A DNA stretch of 64,000 nt from Atherinomorus stipes (GCA_023101725.1 JALJCO010007112.1:160196-224195), one strand, 5' to 3'; shown: positions 45,000-56,505, counted from the stretch's first letter. A program made the numbers and translations. The notes: a model not told the origin generated them from the sequence alone.

Positions 45000-46684
45000 T
45001 TTCTACTGGCAACTTGTTGGAAAAACTGCCACACAGTCTCCGCTTGTGCGCCGCCATCGCGTCCCTGAGTCAGCTTGAAGCGATGCGACGTGGCTGTAGC
45101 TTTTTTAAATATCAACGCGCCCCATGTACGTATTTTGTATGTATATAACTGCACTAGTGGGGACATTTATGCGTACAGTTAGTTATCATTATCACCACTA
45201 AAAATACTTTTGCCAAGAAATGAACATGAAGGAAGAGGAAGAGGAGGAGGACAAAATGATGTGTGCAGGTTATCGATTTTTCTAAACGGTCATGATTTGT
45301 AGTCCGTGTGTCTGTTTCCACGTGTAGATGTCGACACCACTAATGATGAGCAGAGGGCATGAGGCAGCCACACATCTGGGACCGGTCTATGACCTGGAAT
45401 TATAGGAGGGAATGGAAAGATCAAACTGGTGACGTGGCGTTTCTTCACCCCGTCTGTAAAACTATCAAAGCTGAATAGCAGGATTATTTTTGGGCTCAAA
45501 TCTTGGAACAAATGGTGAGTTTTGTTTACTTTGAACGCGCTGCTAACTTTCCACTGTTTGGAGTTGAAACCGCTCTACAAGGTGGAATAATCATGGTAGA
45601 ACATGCAGCATGAGGGATAAATATCCCCGCTCAGATTTGATCTCAGTGCCATCAAACCAGATCCAAAATGACCGGTTTCTTCCCTGCACTCATCAGCCTG
45701 ACGCTTCTCTGGCAGCCGGAGCTGCCGCTGGAGCGGGAATAAAGGAGGGCGGCAGGTAAATGATATTCAAAGTGTCATCTTTTCAGAGAGAAACCTCGGC
45801 GCTCCCTCAGGAGATGTCTGATGAATATTAAAATGTGGTAACAACAGCAGCGGCGTGCCAGGCCTGTCAGGTCTGGAGACAGGTTGCTAGTTTGAGGGCA
45901 GAGAGCGTCACTTCTCCACCTCTCACAGCTTTGTCAGCTTGTTTTTCCCAGTGCACGACGTGGGAGCTTTGTCGCTGGGCTGAGGATTTCTACCCGCTTT
46001 GATTCCTCTCCTGAGTTTCCCTTTGGTGTGTACTTCACAGGCACCGAGGCAGCGCTCATTAACACACCGACCATAGTTCTGCTCTTCTTTCATGCCGCCA
46101 CACTACCTGGCACCCCCACTTCACCGTCCCATGAGGGACGCTGTAACAATAAGGGCAGAGAAATGGTCTTAATTCATCCTGAAGGAGCATTTGTGCTGTT
46201 GTCTGATGAAGTATGCTCCTCCTGCTGTGTTCTAGCAGAGCTGTAGACGGGAAACCTCCAGCTCAGTATGAGCAGGTTTAAATGAACAGAAATGCTCTGC
46301 TTTATTTCACTTAACTTCACTCACTAAATCTGACCCAAGAGAAAAATTATTTTTCATATTGCAAAGAGAAAAGCCATCAAGTCAGAAATCATCAGAGTAA
46401 CGCTGATTAAAAACCTGCTGAAAGAGGTGAGTAACTCCACCAGGGAGCTAAAGAGCTGAGAAATGCTTCAGCTGCTCTGTTGATTTAAAGTTCCTAAAGT
46501 AGAGTCAATATGTAAGAGAAAAGCAGCCCCGCTGTACGATTTACAGATTCAACATCTCTACAAACTACACAAAAAAACAAAAACACAGTGGACACCTCCT
46601 TCCAAACCCATTTCTAATCAGTTCATGAAGAGAAGTTTATTATTTATACGATGGATCCTGTTAAAGTCAGAGGTGTCACACACA
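45000..46684. other. prkcz intron, unique
   Basis: No exon or known repeat is recognised. The block 45750-45850 looks unusually well formed for a conserved noncoding element (see findings). Confidence 0.4.
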
Positions 46685-46686
46685 TA

Positions 46687-47239
46687 CAATCGTGTGAAAA
46701 AGTGTTTGCCTCCTTCCTGATTTCTTATTTTTTGCATGTTTGTCACACTTATATGTTTCAGATCATCAAACAAATTTAAATATTAGACAAAGATAACATA
46801 AGCAACCACAAAATGCAGTTAGGGGGGGGTCTAAATGAAGATTCTTATAAGTAAGGGGGGAAAAATCCAAACCTTCATGGCCCTGTGTGAAAAAGTGATT
46901 GCCCCCCCCCCGTTAAAACATAAATTAATTGTGGTTTATCACATCTTTGGAAAGCTGAGTTCAATTTCTCTAGCCACACCCAGGCCTGATTACTGCCACA
47001 CCTGTTCTCCATCAGAAATCACTTAACTAGGACCTGCCTGACTAAGTTAAGTAAAACAAAAGATCCTCAAAAGCTAGACGACATGCTGAGATCCAAAGAA
47101 ATTCAGGAACCACAGTGAGAGCCATTATCCACAAATGGTGAAAACGGAGGAGGGGGGAAAAACAAGAAAAAAAAAGGGAAAAACAAAAAAAAAGAGCAAG
47201 GGGGGGGGAGAAAGGGAGGAATACTTTTTCGCACAACTG
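46687..47239 (+). mobile_element. Internally deleted Tc1 element, 553 bp
   Basis: The left TIR 'caatcgtgtgaaaaagtgtt' and right TIR '...actttttcgcacaactg' lie between TA dinucleotides (46685-46686, 47240-47241). The left 400 bp match the end of the element at 62808 ('gttgcatgtttg'-like, 'cagatcatcaaac', 'ttagacaaagataaca'). A piece of transposase N-terminus (about 47080-47140, helix-turn-helix region) is followed by an A/G-only stretch (47145-47220) instead of the remaining gene. Confidence 0.88.
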
Positions 47240-47241
47240 TA

Positions 47242-48165
47242 TTTCTGATTTAGGGCAACTTCTGTTGCTGTTTTAGGGTAATTTCTGTTGCCAGTTCAGG
47301 GTGATGTCTGTTGTGGATTTCGGGTGACTTCCACCATCCTTTCATAAGCATTTTAAGCTACGTTTGTGCATCAGATCCACAACATCAATCTCACAGTTTC
47401 AACTCACGTCCCACGTGTTTCAGATGGTGTAAATATGTGAGTGATTAGGAATTCACTTTTATTTGCCTTGTAGCTCCACAGAGGGGGAGGTGTGCAGCAG
47501 GAGTCTACACACCATGTTTATAACTGCATCATTCATTTTTAATGTATGCTCAAACAAAAGGCCCCACCTCAGTGATGTGCTGCTCAGATCATAAAGAGGA
47601 GGGTGTGTTCTCTGTGTTGTTTAAGCTCTTCGTATATACAGTAAACACACACTGTCGAGAGTGATGAAGGCTCTGCAGAATGCATGATGGCAGCTGTGCC
47701 CTGCGCTCCCTCTTGGAGCTGACGAACATTAAATGTGGGCGTAGGTGTTCACTCTTTGTTGTTTTTACACCAGCTCTAAGTAAACTGACATGTTGTTCAG
47801 TCAAACCCCAGATCAACTGTGAGCAGCTGTCTGTCAGGAGGCAGCACGCAGACAGACTCCTGATGATGATGATAACTGGAATCTGCAGTGCGCTGCCTTC
47901 CTCCTCAGTTTATCTGTCTAGCAGGAGCCATGGAGAGAAGTTTTTCCTCTTATCTTACAACACATTTTCTCATCTAAAAGTTTGAATCAGTGAATGAGGA
48001 AGGAAATGTAGCTCTGCTGACCCTGAAAAGACATCAGCTAAACTTTAAACATCACCAAGTCAGGTGGGAAGGTTCAGTGTTGGATGAGAGCTACACTAAG
48101 AAAAACGAGAATGTAGCGGCCCTGAGTTATCCAACTCACGTTCAGCTTTAAAGGCTCAGGAGAGT
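47242..48165. other. prkcz intron, nothing recognised
   Basis: About 920 bp without an identifiable repeat or exon. Confidence 0.45.
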
Positions 48166-48167
48166 CC

Positions 48168-49013
48168 AGTAGTCAAGACCAGACCACCGAGAGCAAGGCA
48201 TTACAGAGACCAGGGACCAAGACCAAGACAATACAAAGACCAGGGACCATGACACTACAGAGACCAGGGGTCAAGACCAAGACATTACAGACCCAGGGGC
48301 CAAGACCAAGACATTACAGAGACCAGGGGCCAAGACCAAGACAATACAAAGACCAGGGACCATGACACTACAGAGACCAGGGGCCAAGACCAAGACATTA
48401 CAGACCCAGGGGCCAAGACCAAGACATTACAGAGACCAGGGGCCGAGACCAAGACAATACAAAGACCAGGGACCATGACACTACAGAGACCAGGGGCCAA
48501 GACCAAGACATTACAGACCCAGGGGCCAAGACCAAGACAATACAGAGACCAGGGGCCAAGACCAAGACAATACAGAGACCAGGGGCCAAGACCAAGACAA
48601 AGACAATACAGAGACCAGGGGCCGAGACCAAGACATTACAGAGACCAGGGGCCAAGACCAAGACAATACAGAGACCAGGGGCCAAGACCAAGACAATACA
48701 GAGACCAGGGGCCAAGACCAAGACATTACAGAGACCAGGGACCGAGACCAAGACCATGACATTACAGAGACCAGGGACCGAGACCAAGACCATGACATTA
48801 CAGAGACCAGGAAACGAGAACAAGACATTGCAGAGACCAGGGGCCGAGACAAAGACCAAGACATTACAGAGACCAGGGACCGAGACCAAGACCATGACAT
48901 TACAGAGACCAGGAAACGAGAACAAGACATTGCAGAGACCAGGGGCCGAGACAAAGACCAAGACTCTATAACGTCTTGGTCTCGGCCCCTGGTCTCTGTA
49001 ATGTCTTGGTCTT
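48168..49013 (+). repeat. 30-36 bp minisatellite with inverted tail
   Basis: Units of 'gaccaggggccaagaccaag' plus 'acattacaga' repeat about 27 times with variable length (CAAGAC or CATGAC inserts). At about 48965-48972 the orientation flips, and the last 45 bp are the reverse complement of the unit. The same inverted units continue at 49766-49896 after a transposon. The Gly-Leu-Cys repeat open frames are by-products. Confidence 0.95.
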
Positions 49014-49765
49014 GGGCCCAATCCCAATTCTCTCTTTTACCCCTACCCCTTCCCCCCTTCCCCTTGGCCCTTGCACTTAAAACGAAGCTACAAGGGGTAG
49101 GGGTGAAAGTCAACCCCTTCAAATTGGGACACCCCTTCAAGAATCACATACGTCATCAGTGATTCCGCCGGCTTGTGTGTAAGCAGATGTGCGCTGAGCT
49201 GTTGGCGCAAATCTGGAGAAATCAAGCCGTCTACAGCTGTGGATTAACGTTAACAAGCAAATTCGATTTTTGCATGACATCCCTGCCTGTGTTTTATCCC
49301 ATGAAGACCAGCAGCGATGTTGCCGAATTTCTTATTGATCATCTAGATTATCAGGGCTGCAGAGCACCGCTGGTTTTCAGCCGTTTATATAACTGAAGCG
49401 TCAATGTAGTACTCGCGATTTTTTTTCATGTGCATTTTGCAAAAAAAATGACCGTTAAACATTTAAACAGCATTAAACTAGACTATATAATGGTTTTCAC
49501 ACTTTTTAAACTTTATTTATGGAGAAATATTTACATTTGTGGATGTTTTTGGACTCAGTAGCAGCCATCGTCCCAGCGATTTTCATACCCCTTCGTTTGA
49601 AGTGTGCTCTCGAAAAATCTTCGTTTGAAGGGGTATATAGCCCTTCCCCTTAGCCCTTTCCCTCCATCCTACAGGTATTGGGACACCCCTACCCCTACAC
49701 ATGAACGCGCAAAACGGAGGGGAAGGGCTAAGGGGTAGGGCTAAGGGGTGAAATGGGATTCACCC
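49014..49765. mobile_element. DNA transposon inserted in the minisatellite, 752 bp
   Basis: The ends 'gggcccaatcccaatt' and '...aaatgggattcaccc' are imperfect inverted repeats. They are flanked by ttggtctt (49006-49013) and ttggtctc (49766-49773), 7 of 8 identical. Subterminal 'cccctacccctt' and 'aaggggtaggg' blocks are inverted too. An 8-bp duplication suggests hAT, but the host minisatellite itself contains 'ttggtct', so this is only likely. No transposase frame is recognised. Confidence 0.75.
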
Positions 49766-49896
49766 TTGGTCTCGACCCCTTGTCTCTGTAGTGTCATGGT
49801 CCCTGGTCTCTGTAATGTCTTGGTCTCAGTCTCAGTCCCTGATCTCTGTAATGTCTTGGTCTTGGTCCGTGGTCTCTGTAATGTCTTGGTCTTGGT
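49766..49896 (-). repeat. Minisatellite continued, inverse orientation
   Basis: About four units of 'ggtctctgtaatgtcttggt' on the + strand, the reverse complement of the 48168-48965 array. The transposon at 49014-49765 split it off. Confidence 0.92.
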
Positions 49897-50130
49897 GGTG
49901 TGGTTTTCAATACGACGCCATCAGGTGCTTTAAAGACACACAACGTAACTTAAGACCTGAAAAATCTGTGTTTTTGACTCGTTCTGAGGACACACTAACA
50001 TTCATTATGCACATTTTCGAACCGTCACTGCCCAGAGGCGCCCGGAAGCTCAGAAACTGCACTGTGTAAGTTTTGTATCTGGGATGTGGCTGTTACGTTG
50101 CAGCTGACTATTGTTGCGCACCGCATCACA

Positions 50131-51371
50131 TGGGGCTGGGCAATATGACAAAAATCCCATATCCGCATGCATGGACCTAAACAAACATGGAGAGGAATGG
50201 TGGCAGACGCGTTTCAGACCAGACCATAGACCATTAATAGACATGGACATAGTATTCGCCTACGTCTGATTAGAGGAAAGTGAAGCCAGTTGGGTGTGTT
50301 GCACCATCGCCATCTTGTCATGTCACGTGTGTCGTCACTCCCGAACAATACTAAAATGGGCAAAGCGCGGCCGCGGGGCAAATGGTTGACAGCCAACATA
50401 CTTTGGACTAAACGCTAACCGAGCTAACTCGAAAATAACAGGAGCTAATGAAGAGTAGCCCCCGGCGGGATAAAGGTAAGACATGTTTTGGACTTGCTAT
50501 TATCTGACTAAAAACCACCATTTTGCTACTTTGCTGCAGACTGAGACCTTACCCAAAGCAAACAAGGAGCTAATAGTTAGCCACCGGTCGGCAGGCCGGT
50601 TTCTGGTCTGCCACATGTCAATCAAAAGGACACGCCTTTCAATATTAAATAACATCTAAACAGATGAGTTATAAAACAAATTCACCCCCCCTCAGAGTTG
50701 ACATGAAGGTAAACTTGACCTATTAAAACTAAAATTATGTTTGAACCAGGCTGTAAACATGCATTTATTTCTGCTGTGAAGTTGGCCTTTTTAACATGTG
50801 AGTCTATGGGGATTTGCTCTGTTTTGGAGCCCCTAGCATATCAAGAAAGAATCACAATTAAAAACTTCACTTCCTGGTTTCACACTTTTCCAGCCCCTCG
50901 ACCAGAATCATTAGTTCTCAACAGGATGACCAGCCAAACAAACCGAGGAGCTTGTATTTAAAAGAGACGACTTCTGTCGCATGGATGTGGTTGGGATATA
51001 TATAAAAAAGACAGACATGGTCACGGACCAAACATCAGAAGGTGTGTCTACTCTTGGGGACGTCTTTTGACAACGCGCCAGGTGTAGTGCTGAAAGACGT
51101 CACCGAGCCAGAATACAAACAACTGTTGTCGGTCTTTTTATATCCAAACCACCTCCATGTGACAGAAGTTGTCTCTCTTTAGGTACAAGCCTCTCAGTTT
51201 GGGTCGGTTGGTCATCTTGTTAAGAGTCTAATTACCCTCCTCTGAATGGTCCGCCACCGTCTTCCTCCATGTTTGTTTGCAGCGTGCGTGTGCAAATGAT
51301 AGAGCTTCATATGAAACAATAGAGATTTTCTACCATCCAGACGACGTATATCGTTATATCGCCCAGCCCAA
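50131..51371. mobile_element. hAT element, 1241 bp, non-coding
   Basis: The ends 'tggggctgggcaatat' and '...atatcgcccagcccaa' are inverted. The flanking octamers gcatcaca (50123-50130) and gcgtcaca (51372-51379) match 7 of 8. An internal inverted repeat (about 50963-51018 against 51122-51177, 'gacttctgtcgcatgga') may be a further nested element. No transposase was found. Confidence 0.82.
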
Positions 51372-51379
51372 GCGTCACA

Positions 51380-52200
51380 TACTAGCAAACGGACATGAAC
51401 CAGATATGAACGCAGCAGGTGTTTTGAATGTGCATCATGTTGGATTCGGCATACATACGCATGGAAACATTACCGGAGGATGAGAAGAAGCGGAGTGAAT
51501 CACAGTACAGGTACGATGATAATGAAGTTTAGGGCGCGTCACTGAGAAAACTGCGAAAGAGTTTCATTGCGGACCTTTAAGGAGCTCTAGGGGAATCACA
51601 AGCTAGCAAAAATCTGCATTAATTAATCTACTGCTTTATCAAATCAATTCCTTAAAGCATGGTTTTCAGATTTGAGATTTCTGGGGGGAAAAAACAGAAG
51701 AGGTTCCAGTTACTAAAAGTCTTGACCTGCAGATATGATTGGTCTTTTTTTTAATCTATGTAAATAGCAAAGTTAGCAGATTATTAGAGGCAGGCAGTAA
51801 TCTGGACAGTGTGGTGGAGCTGACAGCAAAAAGATGGTCTGATGAGCATGAAAATAGACATCATGGTCCTCAGTCAGAAAACAGAGGAACGCTGCAGCGA
51901 TGCCACAGCAGAGATGAAAGCAGTGGCTTATTCTGCAGGAGCTCAGTCTCTTTGGGATTAGGAGATTCCAAGGACATGGTTTGGGCTTTTTAAAGCCCAT
52001 TAAAAGCATTTTATGAAGACTGTGCTGCACTTGTCCTGCAGGGGGAGGCCGACTTTGACTCTGGATGATGTCAAAGTAACATTTCTCTCTGTACCAGTCA
52101 GAGGATGTAAAGTTATGCTTCATGGTTTCTCTGAGAAAGGCAGAACGGTGCGAAGGTTAAGACACTCTACCTTTAAAGAAAATGCTAAATTCACAACAAT
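51380..52200. other. prkcz intron, nothing recognised
   Basis: About 800 bp without a recognisable exon or repeat. Confidence 0.45.
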
Positions 52201-52497
52201 AATGTAAATAACAAGAAAATTTAAAAAGTCAATATAAATAAAAATTTACTAAATAAAAATTTTGTAAAATAAAACATTGATTTTGAATTGTAGTTTAAAA
52301 AAATAATAATAATAAAAAAACATGCATATACAACTGTTCCAGACAGCTTGCTCACGAACAGTGGACCGACATACCTGTCAACAGGTGCAGACATCTGATT
52401 GGACGTTACAGAAAACACCTGATTGCAGTGATTGTCTCAAAGTGTTGCTCAATAAAATTTTAGCTTTGGAGCCCCATCATGCTTTTTTACTTGTTAT

Positions 52498-53205
52498 TAG
52501 GGATGTTCGATGTAGGTTTTTTACCGATATATGATATACCAATATTGTCCAACTCTTAAATTCCGATACCCGATATCAACTGATATCGATGAACGCCAAG
52601 AACCTTGAGGTTATATGTCTCATATTTTGAGAGATACAAGGATATTCTGCTCTGAGAGCAAATATCCCAAAATATCCTTAACTCAGCCAGAGAAGTTCAT
52701 GTTGGACATCTGGCTGCCAGATATCAGATACTAGCAGGTATTAGATACTATCATATATCAGATACTAGCAGGTATTAGATACTACCAGATATCAGATACT
52801 AGCAGGTATTAGATACTATCATATATCAGATACTAGCAGGTATTAGATACTATCACATATCAGATACTAGCAGGTATTAGATACTATCATATATCAGATA
52901 CTAGCAGGTATTAGATACTACCAGATATCAGATACTAGCAGGTATTAGATACCATCATATATCAGATACTAGCAGGTATTAGATACTACCAGATATCAGA
53001 TACTAGCAGGTATTAGATACTACCAGATATCAGATACTAGCAGGTATTAGCCAACATGTGGCTAATTGTAATGTTTCTGACAATTTGGTAACTTAACCAA
53101 CAACTTTAGACCAGACATATTATAAGCAGGCCAAAAAACCAATACTGATATTTTCCGATATGACATTTTAATGCCAATATCTGCCGATAATATCGGACAT
53201 CCCTA
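52498..53205. mobile_element. hAT MITE with internal 34-bp minisatellite
   Basis: The ends 'tagggatgttcgatgta' and 'atatcggacatcccta' are inverted, with flanks cttgttat and cttgcttt (6 of 8). At 52727-53050 it holds about 9.5 copies of a 34-bp repeat ('atatcagatactagcagg' plus 'tattagatactaycat'). Confidence 0.82.
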
Positions 53206-53264
53206 CTTGCTTTATTTTTTATTTGTTTTTAATATTTTTGTTGAACCACAATTCAAAATCAATG

Positions 53265-53978
53265 TAGGGATGCACAATATTGGAATTTTGACTGATATCT
53301 GATATGCAGATATTCTAAAACTCATGTGGCCGATAAACAATATTGATACCGATATTAAAGCTGAAAAAAATAAGCAGTCATTTCAAATAGCAATTTTGTT
53401 ATCCGTTTCTGACACTTTGATGAATAGGGAATGGGGAAAAAATATTGATACACTGAGAAATCGAAATATTTTCATATGCCGATATCAAATCAATATTTAA
53501 AAACATGGTATCGATCAGTTTTACTTACAAATTCTCGCAAGATTTCATTGTTCTGTTGCGAAATCTCACAATATTACATGAATTCTCACATTTCATAACA
53601 GAACGATGAAATATCACGAGATTTCATTACTAAAATAGATCTATATCGTGCTTTTAAATGTCAATATGATATCAGCATATGAAAATATCGCAAAATGTTT
53701 GTGAATTCCCGCAAGTTTTAGTAACAGAACGATGAAATATCGCAAGATTTCATTAGTAAAATAGACCGATACCGCGTTTTTAAATGTCAATATGATATCA
53801 GCATCTGAAATTATTGTGATATTTCAGTGTATCGATATTTTTTCCCACCCCTAGTCTTTAGAAGTTTTAAAGGCTGTAAAAAAAAAAAAAGTTTTTGAAG
53901 TAGAAGTCTTTTTTTTTTAGACTTTAGAAACAGCGAGCTGATCAGTTAAATATCGGTGGGGCATATCGTGCATCCCTT
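53265..53978. mobile_element. Composite hAT element: MITE inside MITE
   Basis: The outer ends 'tagggatgcacaatat' and '...atatcgtgcatccctt' have flanks aatcaatg and aaacaatg (7 of 8). An inner palindromic MITE (about 53433-53862, 'ggaaaaaatattgatacac' to 'tcgatattttttcccaccc') sits at the same place as in the inverted copy at 18600-19143. The inner part is longer here because of internal duplications of the 'gatgaaatatc' segments. Confidence 0.82.
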
Positions 53979-54141
53979 AAACAATGTCATGATTTTTACA
54001 CAATTTTTATTTATTATTACTTTTGTCCATTTCAACTTATTTCACTGACAGCTTTTTTTCTGTATTTAGGGTGTCTAAACTTTCGCACCGCACTGTGGAG
54101 TTGGCCATGTTTCTATCCAGTCCTCATTCAGCCGGTCTTAC

Positions 54142-54231
54142 CTGGTCCCAGTCTATACTGCGGAAAAACGTGTGCGCCTTGATATCGGTGAAGCCTGTCT
54201 GGACCTGGCAACCCAGCCGCTCCTTGGGATC
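54142..54231 (-). CDS. prkcz: Protein kinase C zeta, third-last coding exon
   Basis: On the - strand the exon follows tccctgcag and ends GACCAG|gtaaga. Its 30 codons are in phase 0 and encode [20 protein letters not shown], then [10 protein letters not shown]. This is the C-terminal end of the kinase domain: D-P-x-x-R-L-G is the aPKC/AGC subdomain XI motif, and F-F-R-x-I-D-W-D is the conserved end of the C-lobe. It joins in frame to LNK of the exon at 56426 and to LEKKE of the exon at 36673. It lies only 40 bp from the decayed Tc1-type MITE ending near 54100. Confidence 0.96.
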
Positions 54232-54551
54232 CTGCAGGGATGAAAAAGCCGGTCAGGGACGTAAATGAGACGGCCGTATTTCACTGAAATGGAAGGATAC
54301 AAGACAAACAAGCACACTTCCTGTCACATTCGTTCAACTTCACGCTCACAGTAATGAGTCCAGGGGGCAATATGTCAATAGCATTCGTCTGATTATAATC
54401 CACGTATGATTCAGGCTCCTACGAGAGGGAAACCATTTCCATGTGGCTGCGTAACCAAGCTGGCCCTTCATGTTTCATCATCCACTGCAGACATGACTCG
54501 AGCAATTACAGCAGAAAAGTACATGAGAACAGCTTACCAGCTCTTTGCATA

Positions 54552-54553
54552 AA

Positions 54554-54586
<33 letters not shown>

Positions 54587-54593
54587 ACACACA
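54552..54593 (+). repeat. (CA)n microsatellite
   Basis: About 20 CA repeats with one CT interruption. Confidence 0.95.
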
Positions 54594-54599
54594 CAACCT

Positions 54600-55120
54600 T
54601 GTTGCAAAAAACATGAAACCAGGGAATGAAATGCAGAAATATTCAGTTTTGGGTCACACAGAAAAACACAAACATTTATGCAGATATGACTCATTTTTAA
54701 AGGACCACTCCAATGTTTTTACGTCATCTAATCGCCACACAAATACTTTTATTATTTCATCCTATAAAATATAGATTGTGTTTTTCCCTGCTACATATCT
54801 GCAGGACATCTGCTTCCAAATTTTTTCCTGTCAAAACAAATCTTATAAAAACAACCTGTTGAACCACCTCTCTTCTTCCTTTCTCAGATTTGCATTCAGC
54901 TCCAATCACGTTAGTTCTTACAGGAAGCAGCTGACAGGTGATGAGGATAAATAGCCCTAATGAACAAAACTTTAAATATTTAAAGTAATGATATGATGAA
55001 TGGTATTCTGCGGTGGGGGGTGGGTTTCCTTAGTTATGGTTAGGAGTAGGGTTGTGAAAGATAATCAGTTGAACTCGTATAAAACATCCTTTTCTGACCT
55101 TGATTTCTGGAAAAATGTGT
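54600..55120. other. prkcz intron, nothing recognised
   Basis: About 500 bp of AT-rich sequence between exons 56426 and 54231, without recognised features. Confidence 0.5.
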
Positions 55121-55125
55121 ATGAA

Positions 55126-56013
55126 AGGAATAGTTCACCCACAGAATGATGTAACTTTATTTTCCACTTCCCCTCATGGTGAGCAAGACTCTGGAGCACT
55201 TTTTTAATATCTCAAATGCAGCCGGCGATCAGGAAGGCTTCTCTTCCCCCCCAACTTTCATATAATGGAGTTCGCTGGGGTCCGAGCCAAAAAGGTCCAT
55301 AAAAGTCCACAAAAACTTGTCAATATTCCTCCATACTGCTCGTCCAATGTAATCCAAGTGTCCTGAGTGGGTAGCGTCCAGAATTTACTGGAAACAACAT
55401 AATTTAGTATATTTTTAGAGCCTAAACAGTACTACCTCACATCTCCTACAAGCATGCCAATGCGCGTTCATTAACCTATAAAGATCGTGCGTTCTCTTTT
55501 TCTTTCTTTCTTTGTTTTAAATCAATTTCAACCCCTCTTGGACCCTCTTGTGTTTGTCCCGGTTTGTCTGCAGCTCTGTTGCTCTTAGCACAATGTAAAT
55601 GGCGAATTTCTTCTTATACGCTTGTATTATCGGCAGAGTAGGGTCTGAACGCAGAGGCTTCCGTAGTTTCATGAACGTGCATATATGCGCTCCGTGAAAG
55701 TAAGATGTAGAACTGTTTAGGCTCTAAAAATCTACTAAATAATGTGGTTTCCAGTAAATTCTGGACGCTACCCACTCAGGACACTTGGATTACATTGGAT
55801 GAGCAGTATGGAGAAATATTGACAAGTTTTTGATGACTTTTATGGACCTTTTGGCTCGGACCCCAGCGAACTCCATTATATGAAAGTTGGGGGGAAACGA
55901 AGCCTTCCTGATCGCCGGCTGCATTTGAGAGATTAAAAAAGTGCTCCAAGTCTTGCTCACCATGAGGGGAAGTGGAAAATAAAGTTACATCTTTCTGTGG
56001 GTGTACTATTCCT
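55126..56013. mobile_element. Fold-back TTAA element, 888 bp, 305-bp arms
   Basis: The left arm 55126-55430 and right arm 55712-56013 are near-identical inverse copies. The ends 'aggaatagttcacccacag' and 'ctgtgggtgtactattcct' have TTAA on the right (56014-56017) and a mutated tgaa on the left. The roughly 280-bp loop contains a CTTT run and no recognised gene. It lies in a 2.2 kb prkcz intron and is the longest example of a family with members at 2801, 29656, 35635 and 37395. Confidence 0.93.
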
Positions 56014-56425
56014 TTAAACATACAGAAGGGAATAAGAATGGAAATAAATTTTGTACCAGATTTTCATGGAGACTTAAATCTGTGATACTTGAGTTTTGTA
56101 CTGAATCCACAGGAACGCGGACACTCCAGTGTCAGACTGAGAGAGTATTTTATTTTCAGGAATAATTAGCAGCCATCTTATTTCAACAAACTAGTTCTTT
56201 TTCTTCAATTGTTCAGCTGATTAAAGTCGATCCAAAGATGCAGATTTCATCTCTTATTTCTGCTGCTAAAAGCCTGGAACAGCAATACACGGTTTGAGCT
56301 GAACAGCGAGGTCTTCCCTGCGTCCACACAGCCCGAGCACTTGGCCGAGTTCCCATCACGGCGGCTTCAGCGTGCACATGCACACAGAGACAGAGAAAGG
56401 GCTGATGGGAGTGGACTGCTCTCAC

Positions 56426-56505
56426 CTTGTTTAGAAAGCCCTTGAGCACGCTGGCAGCTTTCACCGACAGAGACCTTGGGATGCGAATAGGCTTCTCCAG
56501 AATAA
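56426..56505 (-). CDS. prkcz: Protein kinase C zeta, fourth-last coding exon
   Basis: On the - strand the exon follows cttttgtcaacag and ends AACAAG|gtgagag. The first two bases finish a Val codon split with the exon beyond the window. Then 26 codons encode [20 protein letters not shown] followed by KGFLNK. In aPKCs this is the helical C-lobe segment, where E-K-P-I-R-I-P-R is characteristic of zeta and iota. Both splice sites agree with the consensus. The next upstream exon (the NPDMNTEDYLFQ region in the family) was looked for up to 64000 and not found. Confidence 0.96.

Larger units (their letters stand above)
52209..54100. mobile_element. Tc1-type MITE broken by two hAT insertions
   Basis: Three pieces (52209-52497, 53206-53264, 53979 to about 54100) join to the same order as the family member at 42530-43013: 'gaacagtggaccgacat', 'cagaaaacacctgattgcag', 'ttgaaccacaattcaaaatc', 'tcatgatttt'. 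The right end is diverged and ends 'cgcaccgcactg'. The left TIR is absent. The elements at 52498 and 53265 interrupt it. Confidence 0.8.

Noticed and set aside
48285..49140. Two 209-codon Cys/Leu/Ser/Trp-repeat frames
   Set aside because: They are translations of the 30-36 bp minisatellite; period lengths divisible by three keep them open.
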